A stretch of DNA of 64,000 nt from Geosiphon pyriformis (taxonomy: Eukaryota > Glomeromycota > Glomeromycetes > Archaeosporales > Geosiphonaceae). Positions 1-8,502 of the stretch are shown one piece after another. Position numbers and translations under genes: made by a program. The notes under the pieces were generated by a model. It was not told the origin of the DNA and ran no database searches. It was given only the letters and a program-made list of their open reading frames with translations. The first letter of the stretch is position 1. Each line of letters starts with the position of its first letter. The DNA is taken from positions 164,424 to 228,423 of the forward strand of contig JAAOMT010000046.1 of NCBI GenBank assembly GCA_016748015.1. The letters are read 5' to 3'.

Positions 1-230
1 CTTCACTGACAAGCGTCACAATTTTGAACATATTGGATGATGTCTGGATATATTGATGGCCAATAGTATCTTTTTTTGGTTCTTTCCATGGTTGCTTCTT
101 TGTGAAAGTGTCTGGCTGTTAGATTTGAGTGCATGTTGAATAATATTGTCTCTTTCTCTGACTCTGTAATTATTCTGGTTGGCTGATCTGGATCTCTTCT
201 ATTTTTCTGATAAAGTATATTTTGGTGAGT
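1..230 (-). pseudogene. Integrase N-terminal zinc-binding domain of DUT (partial)
   Basis: The minus-strand translation shows the gypsy integrase HHCC zinc module: NMHSNLTARHF supplies the two His, and CDACQ about 30 residues later supplies the two Cys. The preceding YQKNRRDPDQP resembles the F-family integrase (YKRNRKDPD). A TGA follows directly after CDACQ and the window then ends, so the catalytic core is not visible. The module normally supports integrase multimerisation and DNA binding. Confidence 0.8.
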
Positions 231-399
231 GATAAAATATTTTGATTGTTGTTTAATTCTCTTTCATTCCATTTGAGATAAATTCTCCTTGAACTGTTAA
301 GTGTTTATATAATGTTGGAGTTGTTGATATTTTTGTATGTTCATCTTTTGTTATTTTTCGTTGGTATTGTTCTAGTTTTGTTATATTTTTGGGTTGAAA

Positions 400-1813
400 T
401 GTTTTAGATTTGTCTTATTCATGACAAACCATCAGCATTTCTGTTGTCTTTTCCTTTTTTGTAATGTATAGTATAATTGTATGGTGTGAGTGCCATTTTC
501 TATCTTGACTGTCTTCCATCTTCAAATTCTTGTTTTTGGAGTGATGTTAATCTCTTGTGGTCTGTGTATACTTCAAACTTCTGGCTCAAGTATTCTCTTT
601 ATTTCATGACTGCCCAATATATTGCTAAGTGTTCTTGTTCCAGTGTTCCATAGTTCTTTTCAGCTGGCATAAAATCTCTGCTGGCATATGTTACTAGATG
701 TTCTCTACTATCTGGTCCTCTCTGAGATAATACTGCTCCCAATGCTTGGCCGGATGCATCAGTGGTAATGATGAATGGTTTGCTGTAATCTGAATAAATC
801 AGTACTAGAGCTTGAATAAGCTTTCTTTTCAAAATGTCAAAAGCTTCTTGTTGACTTTCTGCCCATTCATATTTGGTATTCTTGGTTTGCAGTTGGTTGA
901 GTGGCTGCACTATTTTGGAAAAGTTCTTGATAAAACGTCGATAGTAGCTGGCAAATCCCAAGAATGATTTCAGTTCTGTCATATTGGTTGGTACTAGAAA
1001 GTTCTTTATTATCTCTATTTTCTTTGGATCTGTTTTGATGCCATCTTTGCTGACTATGTGTCTCAAGAATTTTAGCTCTGTCTTGCTAAAGAAGCACTTT
1101 GTTGCATTTAACTTTAGTCCTGCTTTTCTTAGTCTTTTGAACACTTGTTGAAGATGATGAAGATGATCATCAAATGTTTTTGAGAATACATTGGTGTCAT
1201 TCAAGTATACAACTACTGATTTCCACAATAAGCCAGTATAGACAATTTCCATTAGTCATTGGAAAGTGGCTGGTGCATTGGTTAAACTGAATGACATTAC
1301 TTCAAATTCAAAATTCCCTTTTTTCATGGTAAATGCTGTCTTTTCTTTGTTGGCTGGATCCATGGCTACTTGCCAGTAACCACTATCTAAGTCCAACATT
1401 GAGAACCATTTATTTCTGCCAAAAGCATTGAATAATTCCTGTATCCATAGAGTTGGATAGCTGTCTCCATGAGTTACACCATTGAGTTTTCTGTAGTCTA
1501 CACAAAATCAGATCTTTCCATTCTTCTTATGGATGAGTATTACTGGTAATGACCATGGGCTCATTGATGGCTGAATTAGCCCATTGTTAAGCATTCGGTT
1601 TATCTCTTGATGAATAATCTCGTGGCTGGCTGGTGGCACTCTGTATGCTCTTTGTTTAATTGGCATTGCATCTCCAGTCTTGATCTGGTGCTGGATGATA
1701 TCAGTTTGGCCAAACTCATTTTCGCTGGCAAAAATGTCATTGAACTGGTTGAGCAATATCTTGAGTTGCATATGTTGGAGTGGATCTAAGTTTTTCATGT
1801 TCATTTGTTCCAA
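400..1813 (-). pseudogene. Reverse transcriptase and RNase H of DUT pol
   Basis: The RT starts near 1813: the fingers region PWSLPVILIHKKNGKI is followed by FCVDYRKLNG, LDLDSGYWQV and FSLTNAPATFQ. RNase H follows with ITTDASGQALGAVLSQ and EKNYGTLEQEHLAIYWAV, then TDHKRL and GKDNRNADGLS. The RT active site reads VVYLND instead of YLDD, a G-to-A change of the first catalytic Asp. Stops lie at the end of GKI (the family-conserved Arg before FCVDYR is now TGA), after PATFQ (TGA), just after YWAVMK (TAA), and twice more in RNase H (TAG, TGA). The enzyme would copy element RNA into cDNA, but this copy is dead. Confidence 0.9.
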
Positions 1814-1822
1814 TTGTTCTGG

Positions 1823-2629
1823 TTAGAGCAAATAACATTTACTTCGTCTGTATATTGTTTGTGATGTGATATCAACATATTCACAAAGTTGTGGAAAGTC
1901 TGGAATGGGAGTTGGTGGTTGATCCTTCATTTTAGTGTTTAAGTATCCAATAATGGTTCCGGCTGGTATTTCTATGATATTTATTGTATTGTTGTAGATG
2001 GGAATTTTGAAATGGCTGTAATTTTTGGCTGGTATGTGAAGATTAATGAGTCCAACTTCTCCTGATTCACAAAGACTGACTTCTGCTTCAAAAATTTGTG
2101 CTTGGTTTTTTTTCTTTCTTTCTATTGCTAGCATGTACTGGTTATATGGTGGAATAGAAATAGCTTGACTGGTTGAGATAATTTCTCCTTGGCCAACAAT
2201 TTTTTTCTCCACCATATTAACTGATACATCTATTCTACTCATTGATCCAAATCTCTGTATTCCTCTTGCTGTTATTCTTAATTCCTTCCTCTTTCCTACT
2301 GATACTAACTGAGCTACTCTAACCAGAGACAGGAATATTGTCTGTGCTATCTTTTCATTGGGCTCTATTACATAGGCCTTTTCTGAGTCATTTTGTAGCA
2401 TAGTAATGATATTTCCTACATATCCCGCGTTAATTATTTCTCCTCTTATATTAATTCCTCTTTTCGCTAAACTACTCCTAGATGCTAATTGAACTATTGT
2501 TGTGGCTGGAATTTTTAGTGCTACTTTCAGATCAATGCAGATGCATGAATGTGGTTCCAATTTGATGACTTCTGTTCCCAGATATCTCAGATCAAATCCT
2601 GCATCAGTATTGTACGCGCATTCTGACAT
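1823..2629 (-). CDS. dUTPase-like domain within DUT pol
   Basis: The 268-residue open segment lies between the Cys-rich linker and RT. All five trimeric-dUTPase motifs can be recognised: I AYNTDAGFDL near residue 5, II RSSLAKRGI near 50, III GEIINAGYVGNI near 62, IV NEKIAQTIF near 88, and V ARGIQRFGSMSR near 121. dUTPase hydrolyses dUTP to dUMP and limits uracil incorporation during cDNA synthesis. In motif III the usual catalytic Asp (GVID..Y) is Asn, so activity is doubtful. Residues 130-268 have no motif I know. They include IPPYNQYMLAIERKKK and IPAGTIIGYLNTKM and probably link to RT. Expression would be as part of a Gag-Pol protein; the ATG at 2629 may not be a real start. dUTPase domains are known in some fungal gypsy elements and in several retroviruses. 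Confidence 0.85.
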   Translation of the reverse strand: MSECAYNTDAGFDLRYLGTEVIKLEPHSCICIDLKVALKIPATTIVQLASRSSLAKRGINIRGEIINAGYVGNIITMLQNDSEKAYVIEPNEKIAQTIFLSLVRVAQLVSVGKRKELRITARGIQRFGSMSRIDVSVNMVEKKIVGQGEIISTSQAISIPPYNQYMLAIERKKKNQAQIFEAEVSLCESGEVGLINLHIPAKNYSHFKIPIYNNTINIIEIPAGTIIGYLNTKMKDQPPTPIPDFPQLCEYVDITSQTIYRRSKCYLL

Positions 2630-3545
2630 AATACCTTTATTATTATCACTGAACTATTTTAGTTCTTGTTCTTTGATAAGGTCAGGAAGCACGATATATT
2701 GCTCATAGTTTGAGTCAAAGTTTGAATCTGAGTTGATATTATTGTCATTGTCATTGCTGTTTTGAACAGAGCTGGAACCATTATTTTTGTCATCGTCATT
2801 GTCATTGTTGGGGTTTGAATCAGGATCGAGCAGCAATTCTGACTCTGATGCACAGCTGCTGATTAGTTCTTCTTCTTCAGGAATTGTGTAAATAATGCAT
2901 GGTGGTGGATTGTAAATGAGGTCACATTTGTTACAATATTCAAAGTCACTGGAAATTAAACAATGGCAACACAGTCTTGTATTCAATTGTGCTAACCATT
3001 ATTCTTGCTCTTCTCTAGTGGGTGCCAAGTTCTGGTAGTGTTTATGGAACTCTTCTGGTTCCAGAAAATTTATAACTGGCTCTGTGTCCCAGTCAAGCTT
3101 GATAAGTTCTGATGAGTTATTTTTGATTTCTCTGATCTTTTCGGGTGTTGCTCCTTCTATTTTTCCAATTGCCATTCTCCAAATTTTGTCATCATCATGT
3201 GAACAACTGTCTAGTCACTGCACAGCTCTTTTCCAAGCTGCTTTTATTGGTGTTCCTTTTTTTACCCAGTCACTTATTAGAATCATGTATTAACATGATG
3301 CATCACACATTCCTCCACGTCTTGGGATGTCATTCCACATCCCTTTATCTAGCAGAATCTCCCCACAAGTAAGACAAGGTTGGTTATCTCATTTTTCTTG
3401 CCTCTTTGGTCATCCAAAGCATTTGAATAAGCATAGATGACAGTAGAACTTTGTTGCAGTATGGTATTCCTTATTGTCGCCACAGCATGCACTCATTGAT
3501 GACAGTTTCTTGCCGCAATTGACACATACAAGCCTTGGCCATCAA
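2630..3545 (-). pseudogene. Cys-rich putative zinc-binding region upstream of dUTPase (DUT pol)
   Basis: One minus-strand frame from about 3537 to 3300 carries LVCVNCGKKLSSMSACCGD, then YCHLCLFKC, PCLTCGE and MCDASC: at least ten Cys in about 80 residues, mostly as C-x2-C pairs. Two TGA and one TAA interrupt it. The frame continues through ILISDWVKKGTPIKAAWKR and IGKIEGATPEKIREIK to a second module, LCCHCLISSDFEYCNKC, at about 2985-2915. That module is followed by an acidic Asp/Asn stretch (about 2865-2710) leading to the dUTPase. I do not recognise the first Cys cluster as a named family. The spacing suggests structural zinc sites, perhaps for nucleic acid or host-factor binding (inference). 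Confidence 0.55.
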
Positions 3546-3552
3546 TAATTAG

Positions 3553-3943
3553 ATTGTTGTGGAGTGTGGTGGGTGTAGGAATTACAAATGGTGGCAGTTG
3601 GTGGCGTTTTTTCTTCCTTTTCTTTTCCTTTTTCTTTATCTTCATTCCATTCCCAACTGGAGGCTTCTTCTTGTTTATTGTCGGTCCAAGTCAGATTGTC
3701 GGTTTTTTAGGTAAGTTCGTTTGTTTGCTTCCCTTTCCCATTGTCGTCCCAAGAGAGTATTGGCGGCAGCTTGTTGTGTTCTTCATTAGCCCATGACACT
3801 TGGTAGGCTTTCCAGGTAGGTTTTTGTTTTTTTTCCTCGAAGTTGATTAATGGCGCCATGGTGTTGGTAGCCTTGAAGTAGCTATACATAGCTGGTACTT
3901 GCATGTGTTGCCCATTCTGGCTAAGTTGGAGCTCTTGTGTATT
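3553..3943 (-). pseudogene. Unassigned pol linker of DUT between protease and Cys-rich region
   Basis: An open stretch contains KPTWKAYQVSWANEEHNK and then a Lys/Glu-rich run. I see no domain. It lies in pol between the protease (ending near 3944) and the Cys-rich region, and is probably an interdomain linker. Confidence 0.35.
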
Positions 3944-4852
3944 CTAGTCCAGAGTAGTATTTGTCTTGGACAGCCAGTCATTACTAACTAGAGCTTGGCA
4001 TTGGGTGGCTTCCATAATGAGTACTTTGATTGGTACTATGATACCATTAATTTCGATTGGTAAGTCATCGATTTTACTGATTAGAGTCTTGGTCATTTCA
4101 TCAGCCATGATGATTCTGGCACTAGCAGCTCGATCAACTCGGCAACCTAATTGATCCATGAGTTGTTGTGTGATGATGCTGCCTGCTGAACCACTGTCAA
4201 GAATTAGTTTGATGTAATGGCCATCAATTTTCGCATTAATATACATGGTGGTAATTGGCTTTTCTTCTAGTACAGTTCCACTAAATAATGGCATGGTTGA
4301 CGGTTCCTCAAGTTCGAATAGAAAAATGGCATCCAGTGATTCGTCATTGGTAACTGTTGCTGGCGAAATATTGCTGATACATGTTTGTTGTTTTTGAGTA
4401 AGTTCCTGATTGCTGGGTGAGGTGTCTTCTGGGGTAACCAAAAGACTTAAATAGTTCTGAAAATTTGGGTTTTGGGGATTCCCAGCACCCGAATTCTGTT
4501 GACGAGATCTTGTTTGACTGAAGAAGCTGGGAATTGGCTGATGTACTACCATCAACAATCTCCAGTTTTGCTGCGTGATTCTCAGCCTTTGGACTCCACT
4601 GGCCGGTAAGTTTTGTGGTGGGGTCTGAATCATTTGGGGTTGATAGATTGTTGGCAGTTGTGGTTGATACATTACCTGTGACTGTGGCTGATAAATTGGG
4701 GCTGTTGGTTGATAAATTAAAGCTTGATATACTGGTAGCTGATAAATTGATTGCTGTGTCATTGGCAGGTAAGTAGTTTGATATTGTATTGAGTTTGATT
4801 GATGATTCGGAGTTGAGAACCGGCAATTGGGGTTTCGATATTGATTTCCCAA
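3944..4852 (-). CDS. Aspartic protease of DUT with Tyr-Gln-Pro-rich linker
   Basis: The 302-residue open segment starts with a low-complexity linker rich in YQP repeats (IYQPTAPIYQPQSQ, MYQPQLPTIYQPQ) at residues 25-75, directly after the zinc knuckle. A retropepsin-like domain occupies about residues 205-302. It has the DSG active site in LILDSGSAGSIITQ, a flap-like region near IIMADEMTKT, and the C-terminal LVSNDWLSK seen in gypsy proteases. The protease dimer would cut the Gag-Pol polyprotein. Unlike two of the F copies, the catalytic Asp is kept. A stop ends the frame at 3944. Confidence 0.8.
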   Translation of the reverse strand: MGNQYRNPNCRFSTPNHQSNSIQYQTTYLPMTQQSIYQLPVYQALIYQPTAPIYQPQSQVMYQPQLPTIYQPQMIQTPPQNLPASGVQRLRITQQNWRLLMVVHQPIPSFFSQTRSRQQNSGAGNPQNPNFQNYLSLLVTPEDTSPSNQELTQKQQTCISNISPATVTNDESLDAIFLFELEEPSTMPLFSGTVLEEKPITTMYINAKIDGHYIKLILDSGSAGSIITQQLMDQLGCRVDRAASARIIMADEMTKTLISKIDDLPIEINGIIVPIKVLIMEATQCQALVSNDWLSKTNTTLD

Positions 4853-4859
4853 TCGTTGG

Positions 4860-6634
4860 TTATTTAAACGCTGGCGACAGTCAATTTGGATATGTCCTTG
4901 TTTACCACAATAGTGGCAGATACGTGTTTCCTGTTGTCATTGTTGATTGGTCGATGAAAATGGACATGGTTGATTTTGGGCATGATTAGAGTTTCCTTGA
5001 TTATTGCGTCGTTGTGGAGGCTAATAAATGGTGTGATTGTCAGCTAAGTATCCTTCCAATCTCTTATTAATTGATTCACTGAACTTCTCCAATTTGGAAT
5101 CCAATTCAGATGATCCATTCATTACTAGATTAACAGCTTGGGCATGATTAGTCTCTGACTCAGCAGATTCAAAATCTTTGGTGCGTGTGACTGTGTTCTG
5201 AAGAGTGCCTAGATGTAACAGACATATATGTTGCAAGATGCTGCTACGCAGGCCACGGATAAACTGGTTGAGTATCTGTGAGGCTGTGAAATAGTTGGCA
5301 TCAATTGCTTGAATTTGGCACAGGTTTTGATGAAAGCGTCCCAGATAAGTGGTGACCACTTCAGTTTCTCCTTGTTTCATGGTGGTGAATGTATTGACTA
5401 GGCAATTGATGCTATTATTGTTGCTAAAGTATCTTAGGAATTCCACTTTGAAGGCATTGAAATCTTGTGGTTTATTAACCAAGCTTTGATACCATGAATT
5501 GGCAGTATCCTTGAGAAAGTAGGGAATGGCTTGCATTGCTCGGGTGTCATTTCATCTGTTGGCTACAATGGCTTTTTCTACATCATTCAGCCATACTTGA
5601 GCATTATTCTTTTCATCAGTAAAGTTGTCAAGTTTTGCGATTGGTGCATAGGCCATTGGATCTAAGTTAGGTGGTTGTGGTGGCTGTTAAAGCAGTTGTT
5701 GTACTGGTTGTTGGGGTGGTAGTTGAAGTGGCTGTTGTATGGGTTCGGCTATGAAATTAATTGGTGGTTGATCGATGACAATTACCAGAGGTAAGTTTTG
5801 CTGATTAATTAATTCAGAGTTTGGATTGTTCTGTCTTTGATGATTTGGAGTTTTGATTTCCGAATTTTTTAGATTTAAATTTTGCTGAGTTTAAAAATTC
5901 GGGGTTTCAACTTCCAGGTTTTCAGTGATCGGGTGCTGGTAAGTAAATTCTTGATCCTCTGATTCTTCTTCCTTTTTTTCTGATTCTGCTGCTTCTCACA
6001 GATCAGAGATTCTGAAATCAGGTGGAGGTGGTGATGATCAAAGTCCTGATGGGGTTGATGATCATGAATTAAATCCCTCAAAATATTCACCATATGGTCC
6101 TAATAATTCTGTTTTCTTTTGTCTACTTTGGAATGGGAATCATCTAAATGCTGATGTCACAGTTGATGGGAATGTGTCTGTTGATGATATGTTGATGGCA
6201 CTTCCAGGTGTATAATAGTAGGATAAGTTGCTTGGGGATTCAATTCTGTTTTTCTTCCAAGTAGGTGGCTGTATTTTTCTGGGTGTTACTGCTGGTGTTT
6301 GTAGTTTTCCCTTGCCTTTACTAGCATATGTAATTGGATATCTTTGTTGAGTGTGGTGTTCAATTTCTTTGTTGATCTTAGTGATGATAGATGCAAAATT
6401 ATGATTTGTTGGCAGGTTGGTGTTTTGAATTAACTCTCTATAGAAAGTTTCCCTTGCTGATTCAGTATTCACTGGTGTTCCTAATAAAGAAGAAATCTTT
6501 TTATTGACATAGAAGTTGAAGACTGATTCAGCGGATATATAATTGTGGTTTAATTCCAAGTATTGACAATAGTATTGAAATAAGAATTTTGTGAATCCTA
6601 AATGGTTTGCTCCTATATTTTCTGATTCTGTCAC
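4860..6634 (-). pseudogene. Gag (capsid and CCHC nucleocapsid) of DUT
   Basis: The region is broken into several open pieces. The N-terminal piece (6634-6140) has no clear domain and would need a non-ATG start. The capsid piece (5536-5021) shows the retrotransposon-gag core: FLKDTANSWYQSL, FKVEFLRYFSN, TYLGRFHQNL and FIRGLRSSI. At about 4912-4866 a CCHC zinc knuckle (CHYCGKQGHIQIDC, C-x2-C-x4-H-x4-C) ends gag. Gag assembles the virus-like particle and packages element RNA. Stops and frame changes between 5537 and 6140 show it is broken. Confidence 0.75.
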
Positions 6635-6677
6635 TTTTGGATGGTGTCTGTTGGTGCTGGTTCTCTGTAGGATTATA

Positions 6678-6694
6678 CCTCACAGGGAGCACCA
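6678..6694 (-). promoter_or_regulatory. tRNA primer-binding site of DUT
   Basis: On the minus strand TGGTGCTCCCTGTGAGG lies 2 bases inside the 5' LTR end. The same 17 bases occur at the matching place in the F elements (10358, 36574 and, on the minus strand, 57770). Its complement ends in CCA and resembles the 3' end of an elongator-Met-type tRNA (inference). Confidence 0.75.
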
Positions 6695-6696
6695 AA

Positions 6697-7575
6697 TGTT
6701 ACAGGTAATTATTTCTGCTGTTGAATTAAATAACAAATCCATAACTGCTCAAAAGCTACTTCCGTGAATGAGGTTCTGCAAGTTTTGTATCTGAAGGTTT
6801 TGATGAAGTCCTTGTATAATGGATAGAGATTCAATAGTGTTGATAGTAGATGTATCTTTCCAAGAGTTTTCCCAATTTTTTTCTCAGCATGGTGGCTGGA
6901 TTTAGTCTGGCAGTCGTGTTCTTCTGGTAAGCTATCTGATAATATATAAAATTTTACCCTTATTTCTGGGTCTTTTACCAGGCTATCCTTGACATCAATA
7001 ACTCAGAGCTTAATCTTTTAATCAATTAGTATACAACAACAAAATCAAAAAGAAAGAAAATAAAATAAAGAAAATAAAATAAAGAAAATAGAGAAAATAA
7101 GCCAAGACAATTTGGTATGTTAGTATCTCGTCAATAGCTGTGATCAAGAGCTATTGTTCTAGCATGGTTAAGTATCAATTACTATCAACATGAAGTGTTG
7201 ATAGTAGAGAGTAAGTTGAGATATAGAATAATTATTTATTTGATGATTGGAAACTGGAATGTTGTTTAGATTAAATCTAAACTGGGAGGTCTGTCTTTTC
7301 AGCTTCTACCCTGCTGCTATATATACATAATTAAGATTTCTCAATTCCTTGATTCTTTATGACAGGAATCCTGGAATTCCTGGAATCTTGCAATTCTTTT
7401 GAGAGGAATCCTGGAATTCTGGAATCCTGCAATTCCTCGTTGGGGAATCCTGAAATTCCTGGAATCCTGCAATTCCTAAGAAAAATCCTGGAATTCCACA
7501 TTTACTATGCCTACTTCTAATTAGCTAATATCTACTGACTAATAATACTATATTTCCTATATTCTATGAGTAACA
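6697..7575 (-). repeat. 5' LTR of DUT
   Basis: The plus strand reads TGTTACAGG at 6697 and GAGTAACA at 7571-7575, a terminal inverted repeat of about 6 bases that gives an 879-bp LTR. The PBS lies just outside one end and F-family integrase sequence outside the other. It contains A/G-rich AAAATAAAG repeats (about 7050-7100) and a GGAATCC/GGAATTCC tandem (7354-7498). No other copy is in the window. Confidence 0.75.
7354..7498. repeat. Palindromic GGAATTCC-type tandem repeat inside the DUT LTR
   Basis: About 145 bases repeat units such as GGAATCCTGGAATTCC and TGGAATCCTGCAATTCC six or more times with variation. The units are close to self-complementary. They could form hairpins or bind a factor within the LTR control region; the function is unknown. 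Confidence 0.7.
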
Positions 7576-7804
7576 CCATTTAGACAGAGACAATGTCTAT
7601 GGTAATAAATTCTCTAACCAGTGGAAAGAATTCTTTATAGTCAACAAAGTTTTGAACAATGGTTCTTATATCTTACAAGATCAATATGAAACAATCTTCA
7701 ATAATCACCCTGTTTATGGCACATGACTCAAGAAATATCACAAACAGCCTGATTGGTTACCTGTTGTGGTAATATCGACCCAAATGATCAAAAATCAGAT
7801 ATAA
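7576..7804 (+). pseudogene. Integrase C-terminal tail (F-a)
   Basis: The translation gives DNVYGNKFSNQWK, then NNGSYILQDQYET and PDWLPVVV, the GPY/F-like C-terminal module of F integrase. It ends at TAA 7802-7804. The orfX frame already overlaps it from 7753, in the -1 frame relative to integrase. Confidence 0.75.
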
Positions 7805-8502
7805 ATAAATGCACTATTCCCAAAACAGAGGTATTTTCAATCAACATAAACAATTATTTCCTAGATCAAAACATTCAAAACACTTTCTATACTCTCCATG
7901 AGTACTGGATCAAAAATTATCCAAATGCTACTCTGACTATTGGAAAACAAACCACCATAACTAATAACAATAGAACACATACTGTTATTAAACCAAAGAA
8001 AACCACTATCAGAAGAAAAAAAATTGGTAGCAAAATAGATAAGTATTTGCTGGAAAGCATAACAGCAGCAATACTTACACCTTCCATGACAATTGGAAAA
8101 ACAATTAAGGAAATCTTGCCCATAGACAAAAACTTGTCATATGGAAGGCAACTAGAACTCTATGGTCATCTTGGTGAAATCATAGAAGAAATGAAGCTCA
8201 TAAAGAAAACAACTTCAGAGATACAAGTGGAAATTTTGGGCATTATATATTTAGATGTCTCAAGAGTTTTGACCATTGCAAGAAAAACCAAAACTGTTAT
8301 ACAAAGATTTGATCTCTTGGATACAAAGCTTATTTTGTCTCAAGTACTATACACTCTATCCACAAAAGACTTCAACAAACTAGTTAATTTTGAGTTAAAC
8401 AAAACCTTTCAATTAGAATACCCTATAAATAGCTTGATTTTGCCAGAGCTCAATCTCTTTGGAGAGGATGATATTATGATTGAAACCCATAATTATTATT
8501 AG
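7753..8502 (+). CDS. orfX: accessory ORF between integrase and 3' LTR (F-a, intact)
   Basis: This is the longest undamaged copy of a protein found in every F element at the position used by env in retroviruses. The conserved core runs from about NNYFLDQNIQN to the stop, roughly 220 residues. It has an N-terminal YWIKNYPNATLTIGKQTTI, a basic patch (KPKKTTIRRKKIGSK) and then mostly helical sequence ending GEDDIMIETHNYY. I see no signal peptide, transmembrane segment, coat motif or known domain. The first Met of other copies (MNNYF) is Ile here, and the frame opens upstream in overlap with integrase. The last ten or so codons lie inside the LTR, and the polypurine tract is within the GEDD codons. 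Function unknown; not recognisable as env. Confidence 0.7.
   Translation: MVTCCGNIDPNDQKSDINKCTIPKTEVFSININNYFLDQNIQNTFYTLHEYWIKNYPNATLTIGKQTTITNNNRTHTVIKPKKTTIRRKKIGSKIDKYLLESITAAILTPSMTIGKTIKEILPIDKNLSYGRQLELYGHLGEIIEEMKLIKKTTSEIQVEILGIIYLDVSRVLTIARKTKTVIQRFDLLDTKLILSQVLYTLSTKDFNKLVNFELNKTFQLEYPINSLILPELNLFGEDDIMIETHNYY

Larger units (their letters stand above)
1..7575 (-). mobile_element. DUT: dUTPase-carrying Ty3/gypsy LTR retrotransposon, 3' end outside window
   Basis: Read on the minus strand the order is 5' LTR (7575-6697), primer-binding site, gag, CCHC knuckle, aspartic protease, Cys-rich linker, dUTPase, reverse transcriptase, RNase H and the start of integrase, which leaves the window at base 1. 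RT-RNase H before integrase is Ty3/gypsy (Metaviridae) order. The LTR begins TGTTAC and ends GTAACA. Just beyond the 5' LTR, base 7576 resumes inside an F-family integrase C-terminus, so DUT inserted into an F element. Several in-frame stops and a damaged RT catalytic motif show that this copy is inactive. The 3' LTR and target duplication cannot be seen. Confidence 0.9.

Noticed and set aside
3554-3796. An 80-codon plus-strand ORF rich in Phe.
   Set aside because: Antisense to the Lys/Glu-rich DUT pol linker; composition artefact.
7917-8129. A 70-codon, very hydrophobic antisense ORF (membrane-like), also open opposite orfX at 16107, 34528, 42345, 51849 and 61828.
   Set aside because: It is the exact antisense of the conserved orfX region. 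Its repeated openness follows from orfX codon use in AT-rich DNA, and no promoter or independent conservation is visible.
7753-8502. orfX as a retroviral-type envelope.
   Set aside because: No signal peptide, furin-like site, fusion peptide or membrane anchor in the sense frame; only the position resembles env.
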